From Cunninghamia lanceolata (lineage: Eukaryota > Streptophyta > Pinopsida > Cupressales > Cupressaceae), in assembly GCA_027924645.1 (NCBI GenBank), contig BSBN01000781.1, forward strand, positions 4,526,001 to 4,590,000: 64,000 nt of DNA, given 5' to 3'. The notes below the pieces were generated by a model. It saw only the letters and a list, made by a program, of their open reading frames with translations, ran no database searches and had not been told where the DNA came from. Position 1 is the stretch's first letter. Every line of letters begins with the position of its first letter. Positions 1 through 12,049 of this stretch are shown one piece after another. The position numbers were made by a program, and so were the translations under genes.

Positions 1-1011
1 TGATTTTTTGTATTTTCATTGCCACTTAGAGGTATAGTTTGTCCCATCATGATCCTACACATACCCGGCAGTGTTGTTCTTGTGCTTGGGTTTGAAGAAT
101 CTTATTGACAGAGTGGTTAGAGATTGTGTGGTTGTTCCTAGTGATTACAATGTGCTTGTGGATGTCTCCTGATCATGTTCCTACATTTGGATTGGTCCAC
201 AAAGAGAAAATTGGATCACAAATGAAGAATGTTCTTAGCAGACCTTGTGCTCTCATCATTCTTGGCCGACCTAGTTGAATTTATTATTTTTGGAGATGCA
301 TCAAAGATTGTAGAAGCATGTTGTGGCATGGAGGATTGTGTTTGAGACCTAGCTAAGGTGTGGCGTGATCTGCATACATCTTTACATCTTTTCCTTAGCT
401 TAATTTGTATTAGGTCCAGACCTATTTTATGTATGATTGTAATGCTGACCTTGGATATTGATCCAATGGTTGATGAATGTAATGCCGACCTTGATGCACA
501 TTCCAAGGTTGATGAATTGTATAAAAGCATGCAATAAAGTTGTGAAAAATAGTGTGTGTTACGAAGATGAAAAGATAAGTGTGAAGGTGTGAAAGAGTAG
601 AGCAGAGAAATAATATTGTGCTTCAATGGAATTGAACCCTAACATGGAGTAGATGCTGCTAAATCAGTTCACCCTTTTTGACAGTGAGCCACCCTTTGGT
701 AGTGTGCCACCCATAGGCAGTGAGCCATTCTTTGCAGTGAGCAATTTGGGCAGTGAGCCTTTGTTTTCCAGTATTGATATCTTATATATTTTTGTGGGCT
801 AACACCCACCGTGATTTTTCCCTTTTAGGGTTTTCCACGTAAAAATATGGTGTCTCCAGTGTTGATTATGTTATTGTGTTGAACTTCACATTTAATGCTT
901 TCATGGTTATATCAGAATATAAGTAATTGATAAGTTAATGTTCATAATTGGTTAAAAGTTTTAGGACAACTGATTCACCCTCCCCTCTCAGTTGTTCGAT
1001 GCAGTTCAATA
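1..1011 (+). mobile_element. Element 1 (Ty1/copia): 5' LTR, partial
   Basis: From about position 66 onward this matches, with scattered substitutions, the LTR at 5443-6952 (for example the stretches around 80-200 and 6000-6120). It ends at 1011 directly before a tRNA-Met-type primer site. The start lies outside the window. Positions 1-65 do not align with the other LTR copy and may be a separate insertion or a rearranged LTR. The 3' half has the gag-leader style shared with elements 3 and 5: a run of 'cagtgagcc' phrases, then a CACCC-type tract just before the end. Confidence 0.85.
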
Positions 1012-1025
1012 ATTGGTATCAGAAC
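1012..1025 (+). other. Element 1 primer-binding site
   Basis: TGGTATCAGAAC lies 2 nt after the LTR end. It matches the usual plant copia site complementary to the 3' end of initiator tRNA-Met (TGGTATCAGAGC) except for one base. Confidence 0.85.
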
Positions 1026-1069
1026 AAGTTTCCTCAGAAGAAATTCTAATAGCTTGAGTAAGATCCAAG

Positions 1070-2100
1070 ATGTCTTATAGGAAGGAAGCTCCGTAGTTTG
1101 ATGGGACAAATTATACTATTTGGAAGGTACAAATGAAAAGCCATATCCTTTGTCTTGGTTATAAAGTATGGTTAGCTACACAGTCACAATTTGTCATGCT
1201 TGAAGATGGTTTGACAACTGAAGATGATATTAAAGAATATGAATTGGATGTCAAAGAAAAGGATGCCCTATTAAGTTCCTTAACTAACTCAGTATTGACA
1301 AAAGTTGTGGACCTTGAATCTGAAAATGAGGTTTGAGAGAAGCTAAAATATTTGTATGAAGGAGATAATTCTATAAGAGAATCCAAGCTACAGAGCTTAA
1401 AAGTAAAATATAAGGGTTTGAAGATGAATGAAGATAAAAATGTAACAGCCTTTATGCAAAGAGTTGATGAACTTGTCATTGGAATAAAAGGTATGGGAGG
1501 AACTCTCAGTGATAAGGAAATTGTAATGAAAATTCTTAGATCACTATCAAAGTCCTATAGTCACAAGGTAGCTGCTATTGAAGAATTCATAACTGTGTAA
1601 ACTATTGACAGAGATCAGTTACTTGGAAAGATTACAGCATTTGAGATGAGAGAATTTGGTGATGCCCTGCAGAAAGTTGAATCATCTTTTAAAGATAGTA
1701 CTTCTGAAAAGATTTCCAGAGCTAAGAAATATAAAGTAGATGATGATTTTGAGGAAATTGAAGCTAACTTTGTTGATAGGTTGCAAAGAGGTTCCCATAA
1801 GTTCAAAGGAAAATTACCTTTCAAATGTTTCTCGTGTGGTAAAGTAGGTCATTATGCTTCTAGATGTTCTAAAAGAATTGAAAGAAATAAGAAAAGATAT
1901 GAGAGTAGGCCTAGAGTTCCAAAGAAATGTTACTATGTTAGAGATTTTGATGATGGAGTGACTAATGATGAATCTGATGATGCTGGTACTAGTGCAAATG
2001 AATGCCTATTCATTTCTATTAAAGAAGATCCTATGTCTACTAATTCTGCTAGCAGTGTGAAGGAAGAAAAACCAGTGGAAGAAAGTGTTTGGCTGTTTAG
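1070..2100 (+). pseudogene. gag: Element 1 gag (copia type), broken
   Basis: Start chosen at ATG 1070 because the frame gives MSYRKEAP, a stop, then FDGTNYTIWK, the usual copia Gag opening. The reading continues through an alpha-helical gag core (1133-1600) to a single CCHC zinc knuckle, CFSCGKVGHYASRC, at about 1828-1870, then an acidic tail. In-frame stops: TAG at 1094 where Gln is expected (P-Q-F-D-G), TGA at 1334 where Trp is expected, TAA at 1598 where Gln is likely. A frameshift near 2095 separates gag from the protease frame. Gag packages the element's RNA. This copy is dead. Lineage is secure from the domain order downstream. Confidence 0.85.
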
Positions 2101-3353
2101 GTTGAGAAAGATAAGGATGAATGGATTATTGAAAGTGGATTCTCACATCACATGATCAGTGAAAGTAAGTTTGTAAGTTTGGAAAAGTATGATGGAGGAC
2201 TGGTTAGGTTTGGAGATAATGCAGCTGGTAATATTTGTGGAAAAGGATCTATTTCATTTGATGGAAAGCATAATACTAACAATGTCCTATATGTGAAGGG
2301 TTGGGTTTGAAGCATAATCTTTTGAGCGTTCGTCAGATGTGTGACAAATGATATGATCTAATATTCAAAGACAATGGGTGCAAGATCATGGAAAGCTCCG
2401 GAACTGTGATTGCTATCGGTAAGAAGACTAGAGGTAACATTTATCAATTAAGAGGAACTAGTGATTACTATTTATTGGCCCAAGCAGATGAAAGTTGGTT
2501 GTGACATAGAAGGATGTGTCATATAAACTTTGATAATCTGGTAAAGATACATTCAAGTTAGATTGTGAGAGACTTACCAAAACTTGTGAAACAATCCAAT
2601 ACAATTTTCAAGGAATGTCAGTTAGGGAAGCAGACAAGAACAAGTTTCAAGAGCAAAGAGCAATTTTTTGCTAGTTTGCTAGATCTAGTGCATACAGATC
2701 TTTGTGGTCCTACAAGGGTGAGAAGTCTACAAGGTGACAGGTACTTCATGTTGCTTATTAATGATTATTCTAGAATGACTTGGGTTACTTTTCTAAGAGA
2801 CAAATTAGAAGCCCTAGAGAAGTTCAAATCTTTCAAGGCAATGGTTGAAAATGAAATAGAGTTGAAAATCAAATGCTTGAGGTCTAATAGAGGAGGTGAA
2901 TTCAACATTTTCTGTGAAGAGCATGGGATAAAAAGATAGTTGTCTACACCTAGGACTCAGCAAAATGGAGTTGTGGAAAGGAAAAATAGGACTATTCAAG
3001 AGGCTACTAAGACAATGATGAAGGAAGTAGATTTGCTGGAAGTCTTTAGGAAAGTGGCTATTCATACTGCTGTCTATATTCAAAACAGGGTTCAAGTGTA
3101 AGGTAATGGTACTCAAACTCCTTATGAATTGTGGTATGGAAGAATTCCTATAGTAAAATATTTCAAAATCTTTGGAAGCAAATGCAATATTAGGAGATAT
3201 GAAGATCTAGGAAAGTTTAATGCAAGGATTGATGAAGGAATTTTCCTTGGATACTCTACCAAGAGTAAGGCCTACTGGTGCTATAAAAAAAGGCTCAAAA
3301 AGATTGTTGAGAGTACAAATGTGAAGGTGGATGAAGGCAAGGAAAGAATATAA
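2101..3353 (+). pseudogene. pol: Element 1 pol, protease and integrase part, broken
   Basis: Protease is visible near 2116 as WIIESGFSHHM. The normal active-site motif is D-S-G, so the catalytic Asp is Glu here. The integrase leader motif (WHRRMCHIN, near 2500) has its Trp changed to TGA. The integrase core follows. The first catalytic Asp is present (HTDLCGP, near 2694), the second is Asn (LRSNRGGEF, near 2880), and the Glu is present (QNGVVERKNRT, near 2960). Stops lie at 2937 (TAG for an expected Gln) and 3101. Placing integrase before reverse transcriptase is diagnostic of Ty1/copia. Loss of catalytic residues as well as frames shows long decay. Confidence 0.88.
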
Positions 3354-3383
3354 GAACTGAATTGCTATGAACCAAATGAAGCT

Positions 3384-5118
3384 GTGACTATAATAAATGA
3401 AGAAAAAGATGAGATAGAAGATAGTCAAGATGAAGAAGAGGCTCTGGAAAGTGTTGTCAAGACTCTCAGGTATGTAAGGATCAATCATTATAAAGATCAA
3501 ATTATAGGTGTCAAAAACAAAGGTGTGCTGACAAGGAAAAGAGCTGTAGAAGAACAAGTGAGTTATTGTTTTCTTTCAAAGGTTGAACCCAAGACTGTGA
3601 ATGAAGCATGCAATGATAAAATTTGGGTAAAAGCCATGGAGGAAGAGATAATGTAGATAGAAAAGAATGATACTTGGGAATTAGTTTCCAGACCTGCTAA
3701 AAAAATGTTATTGGAACCAAATGGATTTTTTGGAATAAGCTGAATGAGAATGGAGAAGTTGTAAGGAATAAGGCAAGACTTGTGTGCAAAGGATATTCAT
3801 AGATTGAAGGAATAGATTTTGAAGAGACTTTTGCTCCAATAGCCCGGATTGAGGCAATCAAAATATTTCTTGCATTTACAACCCACAAAGATTTAAAAGT
3901 GTATCAGATGGATGTAAAGTCTACATTTCTGGATGGCGAGTTAGAAGAGGAAGTTTACACTAAGCAACCGAAAGGATTTAATTTATCAGACCAAGGTGAT
4001 TTTGTGTGCAGTTTGAAGAAAACTTTATATGGACTCAAGCAAGCTCCTAGAGCCTGGTATGCAAGGTTGGATAAGTACTTATTGCAGTTAGGGTTCAATA
4101 AAGGTACTACTGATGGTAATCTTTATTTCAAGATTAATGGTGATCAAATTCTAATTGTTGAAGTCTTTATTGATGATATCATATTTGGAGGCAATGAAAG
4201 TATGTGTATGAAATTTGTTGGTGAAATACAAAAAGAGTTTGAGATGTCCATGTTTGGTGAGATGAATTTCTTTCTAGGTCTGCAAATAAATCAATCAGAT
4301 AAAGGAATCTTCATATCTCAGTCTAAGTATGTGAAAGAGTTGTTGAAGAAGTTTGGGATGGAAGACTCTAAACTGGTATGTACTCCCATGATGACTGGTT
4401 GCAATTTGAGTAAAACTGATGAATCACCTAAGGCTGATCAGAAAAATATAGATCCATGATTGTAGGATTGCTTTATCTAACTCAAACCATACATGATATT
4501 ATGCATTTAGTTTGTCTTGCTGCAAGGTTTCAAGCTGATCCAAGAGAATCATATGTGATGGCAGTTAAGAGAATCCTAAGGTATTTAAAAGGAACTCCAG
4601 ATCTTGGCTTATGGTATCCAAAGGACAATGATTTCACTCTCAGTGCTTATACAAATGCAGATTGGGCCGAAGATGTTGATGACAAAAAGAGTACAAGTGG
4701 AGATGCTTTCTTCTTGGGAAATAGATTGGTCTCATGGCTAAGCAAGAAACAAGATTTAATCTCTTTATCACCTGCAAAAGCAGAGTATATTGCAGCAGCA
4801 TGTTGTTGCACTCAAGTATTATGGATGAAGTAGACTTTGAAGGATATAAGAGTTGTGTATGATGATCCAATTGCAATCTTTCGTGACAATACAAGTGCCA
4901 TAAACATTTCAAAGATTCTAGTGATGCACTCAAGATCAAAGCACATATCAATTAGGTATCACTTTTTGAGAGAGAAGGTGACAGAGATTGAAGTAAAGTT
5001 GGAATATGTGTCCCCAAAGGATCAAATTGCAGACATTTTCACTAAGCCTCTACCTAAAGATACTTTTGATTATCTCAGAGAAAAGTTAGGGGCCATTACC
5101 TCTCCTGCCCTGAACTAA
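3384..5118 (+). pseudogene. pol: Element 1 pol, reverse transcriptase and RNase H part, broken
   Basis: The copia RT is clear: NKARLVCKGY near 3766, [20 protein letters not shown] near 3900, [12 protein letters not shown] near 4029, and the polymerase box FIDDIIFGG near 4167 (the family norm is Y-V-D-D). RNase H follows with DWAEDVDDKKSTSG near 4664 and the C-terminal SKHISIRYHFLREKV near 4940. TAG stops at 3655, about 3801 and 4831 all sit where Gln is expected. Frameshifts lie near 3700 (an A run) and 4440 (another A run). The last codon is followed by the TAA at 5116. Together with 2101-3353 this is the polyprotein that copies and inserts the element. Confidence 0.9.
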
Positions 5119-5442
5119 GATGCATAGGAATGCATCAATCCAGTGGAGCTCACAATGTCATTCTTTGATCTAGATTGATGTTTTAAGGGATACCTCTTAG
5201 GGGGAGTAGCTAGATGTTTCTAAAAAAGTAAGTACTGATAAACAAAGAAAGTTCAGTGGATCAGAGTAGCAGCATGCAAGTATGTGCCCTTTGCCATTGA
5301 TGTTAAAGGCGGAGAGAAATCATGTGAAAAAATCAAGGGGAGAAAAAATGTAGATATCTAATGAGAAAGGAGGAGAATCTTGTCTTTATGGTCTTTTCAG
5401 TTTTTCACATCATATGTTGCCATCAATGACAAAGGGGGAGAT
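5119..5442 (+). other. Element 1 3' untranslated region with polypurine tract
   Basis: No gene. Purine runs recur (near 5203, 5311, 5336, 5370), and the last, AAAGGGGGAGAT, directly precedes the 3' LTR. The phrase CCATTGATGT or CCATCAATGAC precedes two of them. The same arrangement is seen in elements 3 and 5. Confidence 0.75.
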
Positions 5443-6952
5443 TGTTGCAAGTATGTGCCTAATCGGTGTTGTCATTGATGTCAACATATCTGTGTTGTCA
5501 TTGGTGTCAAATGTGCTCTTATTTTGTTTCTTTCTTGTCATGAGTAAGATTCTTTGTATTTATCTATGTAAGTGATTCTAATATTGAGGATATTGAGAAA
5601 ATTAGCCCCTCTGGTGGAAATAGTGTGTTGCAGTCGAAACAATGTATTAGACTCTAAAGAACAGTCTAGAAGATAGCTCCGCATTTCCTGTAGAATGAAT
5701 ATCTTTGCCTACAAATTGGAAGTGATTTAGAAGTCTATATGAAGATGTTATATTCCAAGTTTGAGCCTCTAGCATGAATAATTAAGTGAATTATGTTCAC
5801 CAGTGTAAAAACTGCTTTTCATGTATGTTTGGTTGTGACAGGGAGAAAGTGTTATGCTTCGTATTCCTCCGCATTGAAGTATTTTGGTCTACGGTTCTAG
5901 AATCAAGTCTGTGATGGTGTTAAGTGCCTTCAATTGCAATGGTTTGTGATTTGGTGGTCTGCAAGCTATGTTTTACTTATGACAGTGGCTAACAGTGATG
6001 TTCTTGTGCTTCAATTTGAAGAATCTTCTTGACAGAGTGGTTAGAGATTGTACGGTTGTTCCTAGTGATTACAATGTGCTTGTGGATGTCTCCTAATCAT
6101 GTTCCTACATTTGGATTAGTCTGCAAAGAGAAAATTGGATTGCAAATGAAGAATGTTCTTGGAAGACCTTGTGCTCTCATCAGTTTTGGCCAACCTAGTT
6201 GAATTCATTATTTGCAGAAATGCATCAAAGATTGTAGAAGCATGTTGTGGCATGGAGGATTGTGTTTGAGACCCAGCTAAGGTGTGGCATGATCCATAGA
6301 CATCTTTACATCTTTTCCTTAGCTTAATTTGTATTAGGTCCAGACCTATTTTATGTATGATTATAATGGCAACCTTGGAGATTGATCCAATGGTTGATGA
6401 ATGTAATGCCGACCTAGATGCACATTCCAAGGTTGATGAATTGTATAAAAGCATGTAATGAAGTTGTGAAAAAGAGTGTGTGTTGCAAAGATGAAAAGAT
6501 AAGTGTGAAGGTGTGAATGAGTAGAGAAAAGAAATAATATTGTGCTTCAATAGAATTGAACCCTAGCATGGAATAGATGCTGCTAAATCAGTTCACCCTT
6601 TTTGGCAGTGAGCCATCCTTTTGCAGTGTGCCACCCATAGGCAGTGAGCCATTCTTTGCAATGAGCAATTTGGGCAGTGAACCCTATAGGTAGTGAGCCT
6701 CTATTTTTTGGTATTGATATAACTTATATATTTTTGTGGGATAACACCCAACATGGCTTTTCCCTTTTAGGGTTTTCCACGTAAAAATTGGGTGTCTCCT
6801 GTGTTGATTATGTTATTGTGTTGAACTTCTCATTTAATGCTATCTTGGCTATATTAGAATATAAGTAATTGATAAGTTAAGTTTCATAATTGGTTAAAAT
6901 TTTTAGGATAATTGATTCACCCCCCCTCTCAGTTGTCCGGTGCAGTTCAATA
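5443..6952 (+). mobile_element. Element 1 3' LTR
   Basis: About 1510 bp, beginning TGTTGCAAGTATG right after the polypurine tract and ending at the same TTCAATA as the 5' copy (the canonical terminal CA is mutated). A TATA-like 'ttgtataaaagc' lies near 6440 and 'cttatatatttt' near 6724. The - strand ORF at 6116-6550, and its counterpart at 216-626, are LTR shadows with no recognisable product. Confidence 0.87.
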
Positions 6953-7336
6953 GTCGCTACACTCGGTTTTGAGATACCTACAGTATAGCCCAACGACTAT
7001 ACTTGGTTTCGAGCCCACAAGTCTATCCTTGGTCATTGATGTGATATAATATATGATTTATGCATAGATTTAATAATTTGATTTGGTTGTTATCTTACAA
7101 CAAGATTTTCTAACGAAAGATTAAGAGAAGACATGTGTTTGTGGGAACATTCGGTGATTGTAAAGCACATGTCACCTTGAGAGCATGGGCTTTGCGAAGG
7201 CTCTTGTTTCCATGAGTGTTTATTAACTTTACCTTAAATGTGATTGCTCTCGACAAGCAGAGTCAACCACTTTAAGGTGGGGGCATTTATATTGATAACT
7301 ATTTGATTACTTTTACAATAATAAAGCATGTTTGAA
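6953..7336. other. Non-coding; possible 3' end of an unknown gypsy element
   Basis: No gene seen. The phrase AAGGTGGGGGCATTTAT at 7274-7290 looks like a gypsy polypurine tract, so an LTR could start near 7293 (TGATAACT). I could not find its partner copy. Confidence 0.3.
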
Positions 7337-7548
7337 AGCCCTCATCATGAGGCAGGATGGTGTATCTCTTGAGCTAGTGCACAGACTTTCAAATAAAGCC
7401 CTTTTGCAGAAGGTGAGATGGCATATTTCTTGAGCTAGTGCGCATCCTTTTAATGAAAAGCCCTCATCATGAGGTAGTATGGTGTATCTCTTGAGCTAGT
7501 GCACATCCTTTTATATAAAGTCCTTCGCAGAGGTAGGTGGGTCTTGAG
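7337..7548 (+). repeat. ~60-bp tandem repeat, about 3.5 copies
   Basis: Units begin near 7337, 7397, 7458 and 7517 with AAAGCCC or AAAGTCC. The first three continue to 'cttgagctagtgc' and the last is truncated. Each unit starts with a small inverted repeat whose arms differ from unit to unit but still pair. Confidence 0.75.
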
Positions 7549-7744
7549 TCATTCACCCTTAATCATGTCTTTGGCAGTTGTGGTAGCATAGCTCAACCAT
7601 TAGGTGTGTTTGAAATGTGTTTTAGATGGTGGAACTTAGCAATAAGCTCCTTCCCATCACTCGTGTTTTCTGTGTATAAGACATATAGTATGTCGATGAC
7701 ATACTATGCAGCGCTTGTGTATTCCATGTATTATCCTTACGTGT

Positions 7745-7950
7745 TTGCCGTGTCTTCCCCTGAATGTGGTCTAAAGGTGCATAGCAATGAGTTCCCTCCA
7801 CATTTGGGTTTTATTTTGTGTGTCTTCCCCCTGGTGTGGTCTAAAGGTGCAAAGTGATGAGCTCCCTCCACATTTTGGGTTTTGTTTTGTGTGTTTTTGG
7901 TGGTCTAAAGGCATGTAGTGATGAGCTCCCTCTGCCCCCTAGTTTAGGAT
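7745..7950 (+). repeat. ~70-bp tandem repeat, about 2.7 copies
   Basis: Units begin near 7750, 7819 and 7891. Each carries 'gtggtctaaagg', then 'atgagctccctcc' and a T-rich tail. A weaker relative lies near 7620-7690. This kind of block is common in LTRs and UTRs of plant gypsy elements. Confidence 0.7.
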
Positions 7951-9504
7951 TATTTTAGTTGTTAAATCAATGTATGCTTCATGTATTGCATGACTGATCT
8001 CATGTCTTCTTTGTGTATTGTGTGCTTCACTGTATTCTTTGTGTTTTGCATGTTTCTCACTCTCTTCCTTGTGTCTTGTGTGACTCTCATGTGTTTTCTA
8101 GTGCTTACCTAAGATTGGGGGCTAGAAATAGTCCTCTAACCTTTGGGTACGCTTTAGCTCTATGTGCCTGGTGTGTTTGATGTGTTTTGTGCTTCAACTG
8201 TACTTTAATGCATGTATTGAATCGTAAGATCATACACACATTAAAGTGAGGGTTAAATGTTATGGAGTAAAAAGTGACCTCATGCCTTTTTACCTCCTAG
8301 TTTAGCTCCTAGGTCCCCGTGTTAACACTTTGCAAGTTAAATATTCATCCTGGAGCAATTTTCCCCAAAACCCATGTCAAATGGGGACTAGGGGCTCATT
8401 CCAATCCTTAAGCATGACAAAATTAGGGCATTGGGACTTGGACACCCATGCCCAAGTCCAACCTAATTTGTCAGGATAAAAATTAATGCATGTTGGCTTG
8501 GGCCCTCTCAAAAGGTTTCCCTTTGTTGGCCTTCTTGATTTAATTTACGAATGTTAGTGGGAGAGCATATTGAAATAGGTTTATGTCTTGATTTTGAATT
8601 AGGACAGATAGCACAAACTTGTGATATTGAGAAAAGAGAATTCAAAGGACTTCATTATGTTTTAGATCAAAATTGTGTTGTTATTATGATTGTTTGTTTT
8701 AGATTTGGCTTCATCAATCCATCTCGTGATTTGAAGGATCCTCATTTCTGTGAGGGCTTCACCTCTAAGGTGACATCAATTTGTGTTTCAATCATTTCAT
8801 TTCATCATTAGATTTGTCCTCTACCCTCCTTGGGCATGCACTCTATGTAACAAAGGTGTTGGAAGATTGAATGTCTTTCTGGGGATTGACTGAGACAAGC
8901 TCCTAAACACCACAACCCTCAAACCCCTTTTCTTCATGTGTGCAGGTTACAAGTGCGGGAGTTGGAAAAGTACAAGTGTCGAGAAGTAGTTTGAAGGATA
9001 AGGTTTTGGGATTTGGAAGAATCTTGCAAATATTCCTCCATGATAGAGTAGGGCATGAGCACCATAATCTTTTTGACAAAATAGGTCTTGAATCTAGCAC
9101 CAGGGAGTTGTCTGCAATATTTTCTCTATTATGAGTTTTAGGAAATTCTATCTTCCAAGACTAGGGCACCCTCCCCGTAGTCCTCTGGGTTTTCAATCTT
9201 GGGAATTCAACTTCTAGTATATTTTTGATCATTCCTGAGTACCTTCCTATCTAGTTATCAGTGGCATTCTGTCTATTTGTACCCGATTGCTTTACAATTA
9301 GGTTTGAGGCCTATTTGACCTAGCGTTTGGAAAATCTCTCAATCTAATCTATTTTTTCCTTATCATTCCTAAGCACAAAATCAACAGCTAAGTCCTCTTC
9401 CACTTGTAGTGTCTTGGCTCAGTTTTTTCCTCAAGAAATAATGTGAAAGGATGGTTTAATTTGATACACCTTTACCCCATTTCATACCCTTTCCCCTTTT
9501 TACA
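7951..9504. other. Non-coding stretch without recognisable genes
   Basis: Short ORFs occur at 8551-8811 and 8940-9134, but neither has a recognisable motif. A purine tract (AAAGTGAGGGTTAAA, near 8243) followed by TGTTATGG could be another degraded element end. I see no partner. Confidence 0.35.
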
Positions 9505-11815
9505 TTAAACACACATATATTTTATGCTTTCATGGATGTCCATACCCTGTTCTGAAGATCCCATTTTGGTATAGGCAATGACGATGCTGGCTAATATTGT
9601 GGAATTTGTCTTGACACCCACCAATTGCATTTTCTTGAAAGTTTCTAAAGCCTTATCAAAAGATCCATTTTGTGCATATCTTCCTATCATTGCATTCCAT
9701 GAGACAACATTTCTTTGAGGCATCAAGTCAAATGGTTCATATGCCTTGTCTATGCTTCCACACTTTGCATACATGTCTCATAGGGTAGTTGCAACTACAA
9801 CTTTGAAAAAATTCCTATATCCTTTATGCTTTGATGGATGTCCATACCCTATTTTGAAGATCTCATTTGGGCATAGACAAGGAGGATGCTAGCTAAGGTT
9901 GTGGAATTTGGCTTTACACCAGCCAATTGTATTTTCTTGAAAGTTTCTAAAGCCTTAAAAAACCATTTTGTGCATATCTTGCAATCATTTCATTCTACGA
10001 GACAACATTTCTTTAAGGCATCATGTCAAACAATTGACATGCCTTGTTTATGCATCCATACTTTGTGTACATGTCTCATAGGGCAATTGCAACTACAACA
10101 TCTGATGAAATTCCCATACCTTTTATGATTTGATGGATGTCCATACCCTGTTCCAAAGATCCCATTTGGGCATAGACAAGGAGGATGTTGGCCAAGGTTG
10201 TGGAATTAGGCTTTACACCCACCAATTGCATTTGCTTGAAAGTTTCTAAAGCATTATCAAAAAAACATTTTATGCATATCTTGAAATCATTACATTCCAT
10301 GATACAACATTTCTTTGAGGCATCATGTCAAATAGTTCACATGCCTTATCTATGTTTCCACACTTTACATACATGTCTCAAAGGGCAATTGCAACTACAA
10401 CATCTGACGAAATTCTCATATCCTTTATGCTTTGATAGATGTCCATACCCTATTCTAAATATCCCATTTGGGCATAGACAAGGAGGATGTTGGATAAGGT
10501 TGTGGAATTTGGCTTTACAACTACCAATTGCATTTGCTTGAAAGTTTTTAAAGCCTTATCAAAAAACCATTTTGTGCATATCTTACAATCATTGCATTCC
10601 ATGAGACAACATTTCTTTGAGGCATCATGTCAAATAGTTCACGTGCCTTGTCTATGCTTCCACACTTTGCATACATGTCTCATAGGATAGTTGCAACTAC
10701 AACATCTGACAAAATTCCCACATTCTTTATGCTTTGATGGATGTCCATACCCTGTTCCAAAGATCCCATATGGGTATAGTCAAGGAGGATTTTGGCTAAG
10801 GTTCATGGAATTTGGCTTTACACCCGCCAATTGCATTTACTTGAAAGTTTCTAAAGCCTTATAAATAAAGAATTTTATAAATATCTTGCAATCATTGCAT
10901 TCCATGAGACAACATTTCTTTGAGGCATCATGTCAAACAGTTCACATGCTTTGTCTATGCTTCCACACTTTGCATACATGTCTCATAGGGAAGTTGTAAC
11001 TACAACATCTAATGAAATTTCCATATCATTTATGCTTTGATGGATGTACATACCCTATTCTGAAGATCCCATTTGGGCATAGACAAGGAGAATGTTGGCT
11101 AAGGTTGTGGAACTTGGCTTTACACCGGCTAATTGTATTTTCTTGAAAGTTTCTAAAGCCTTATAACAAAAAACATTTTGTGCATATCTTGCAATTATTG
11201 CATTCCATGAGACATTTCTTTGAGGAATCATGTCAAAAAGTTCACATGCCTTGTCTATGCTTCCACACCTTGCATATATGTCTCATAGGGCAGTTGCAAC
11301 TACAACATCTGACAAAAATTCCCATATCGTTTATGATTTTATGGATGTCCATACCCCATTCTAAAGTTCCCATTTGGGCATAGACAAAGAGGATGTTGGA
11401 TAAGGTTGTGGAATTTAGCTTTACACCCATCAATTACATTTTCTTGAAAGTTTCTAAAGCCTTATCAAAAAAACATTTGTGCATATCTTGCAATCATTGC
11501 ATTCCATGAGACAACATTTCTTTGAGGCATCATGTCAAACAATTCATATGCCTTGTCTATGCTTCCACACTTCACATACATGTCTCATAGGGTAGTTGCA
11601 ATTACAACATCTGACAAAATTCCCATATCCTTTATGCTTTGATGGATATCCATACCCTATTCCAAAGATCCCATTTGGGCATAGACAAGTAGGATGCTAG
11701 CGAAGGTTGTGGAATTTAGCTTTATACCCGCCAATTGAATGTGTTTGAAAGTTTCTAAAGTGTTATAAAAAATAACCATTTTGTGCATATCTTGCAATCA
11801 TTGCATTCCATGAGA
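9505..11815 (-). pseudogene. Tandem PLS-class PPR repeats, about eight ~300-bp units, decayed
   Basis: On the - strand each unit encodes one P-L-S triplet of about 101 residues: [11 protein letters not shown], then [31 protein letters not shown], GVKxNSTTLANIL, and MGSLEQGMDIH. The marker 'gatgtccatacc' recurs at about 9535, 9836, 10134, 10437, 10737, 11040, 11342 and 11641, giving spacings of 298-303 bp. PPR proteins bind organellar RNA base by base, and the PLS class usually guides C-to-U editing. No organelle signal, E/DYW domain or start is visible here. Units carry frameshifts and stops, so none links into a long ORF. High similarity between units points to unequal-exchange expansion before decay. 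Confidence 0.85.
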
Positions 11816-12049
11816 CAACATGATGCAGAGACTCCAATTGATCTTCTCTACTTCTCAGAACTCCACAGTCATGATGCCTCCTTCTATTGACAAGAACACA
11901 TACTGTCGGCTCCACAATATTTCATTCACTCGATGCTCTTGTTATGCCAGTTTCTTTGTCCACTTCGCACATACAATCGACAACTTCCTATCACCGGTTC
12001 CACTCATTGTATCTTCAACTGCTTTGACTGCTACAGCTGGTCATCACTT

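Noticed and set aside
7337..7548. CRISPR-like array
   Set aside because: Units are contiguous and diverged with no unique spacers, and the context is plant repeat DNA.
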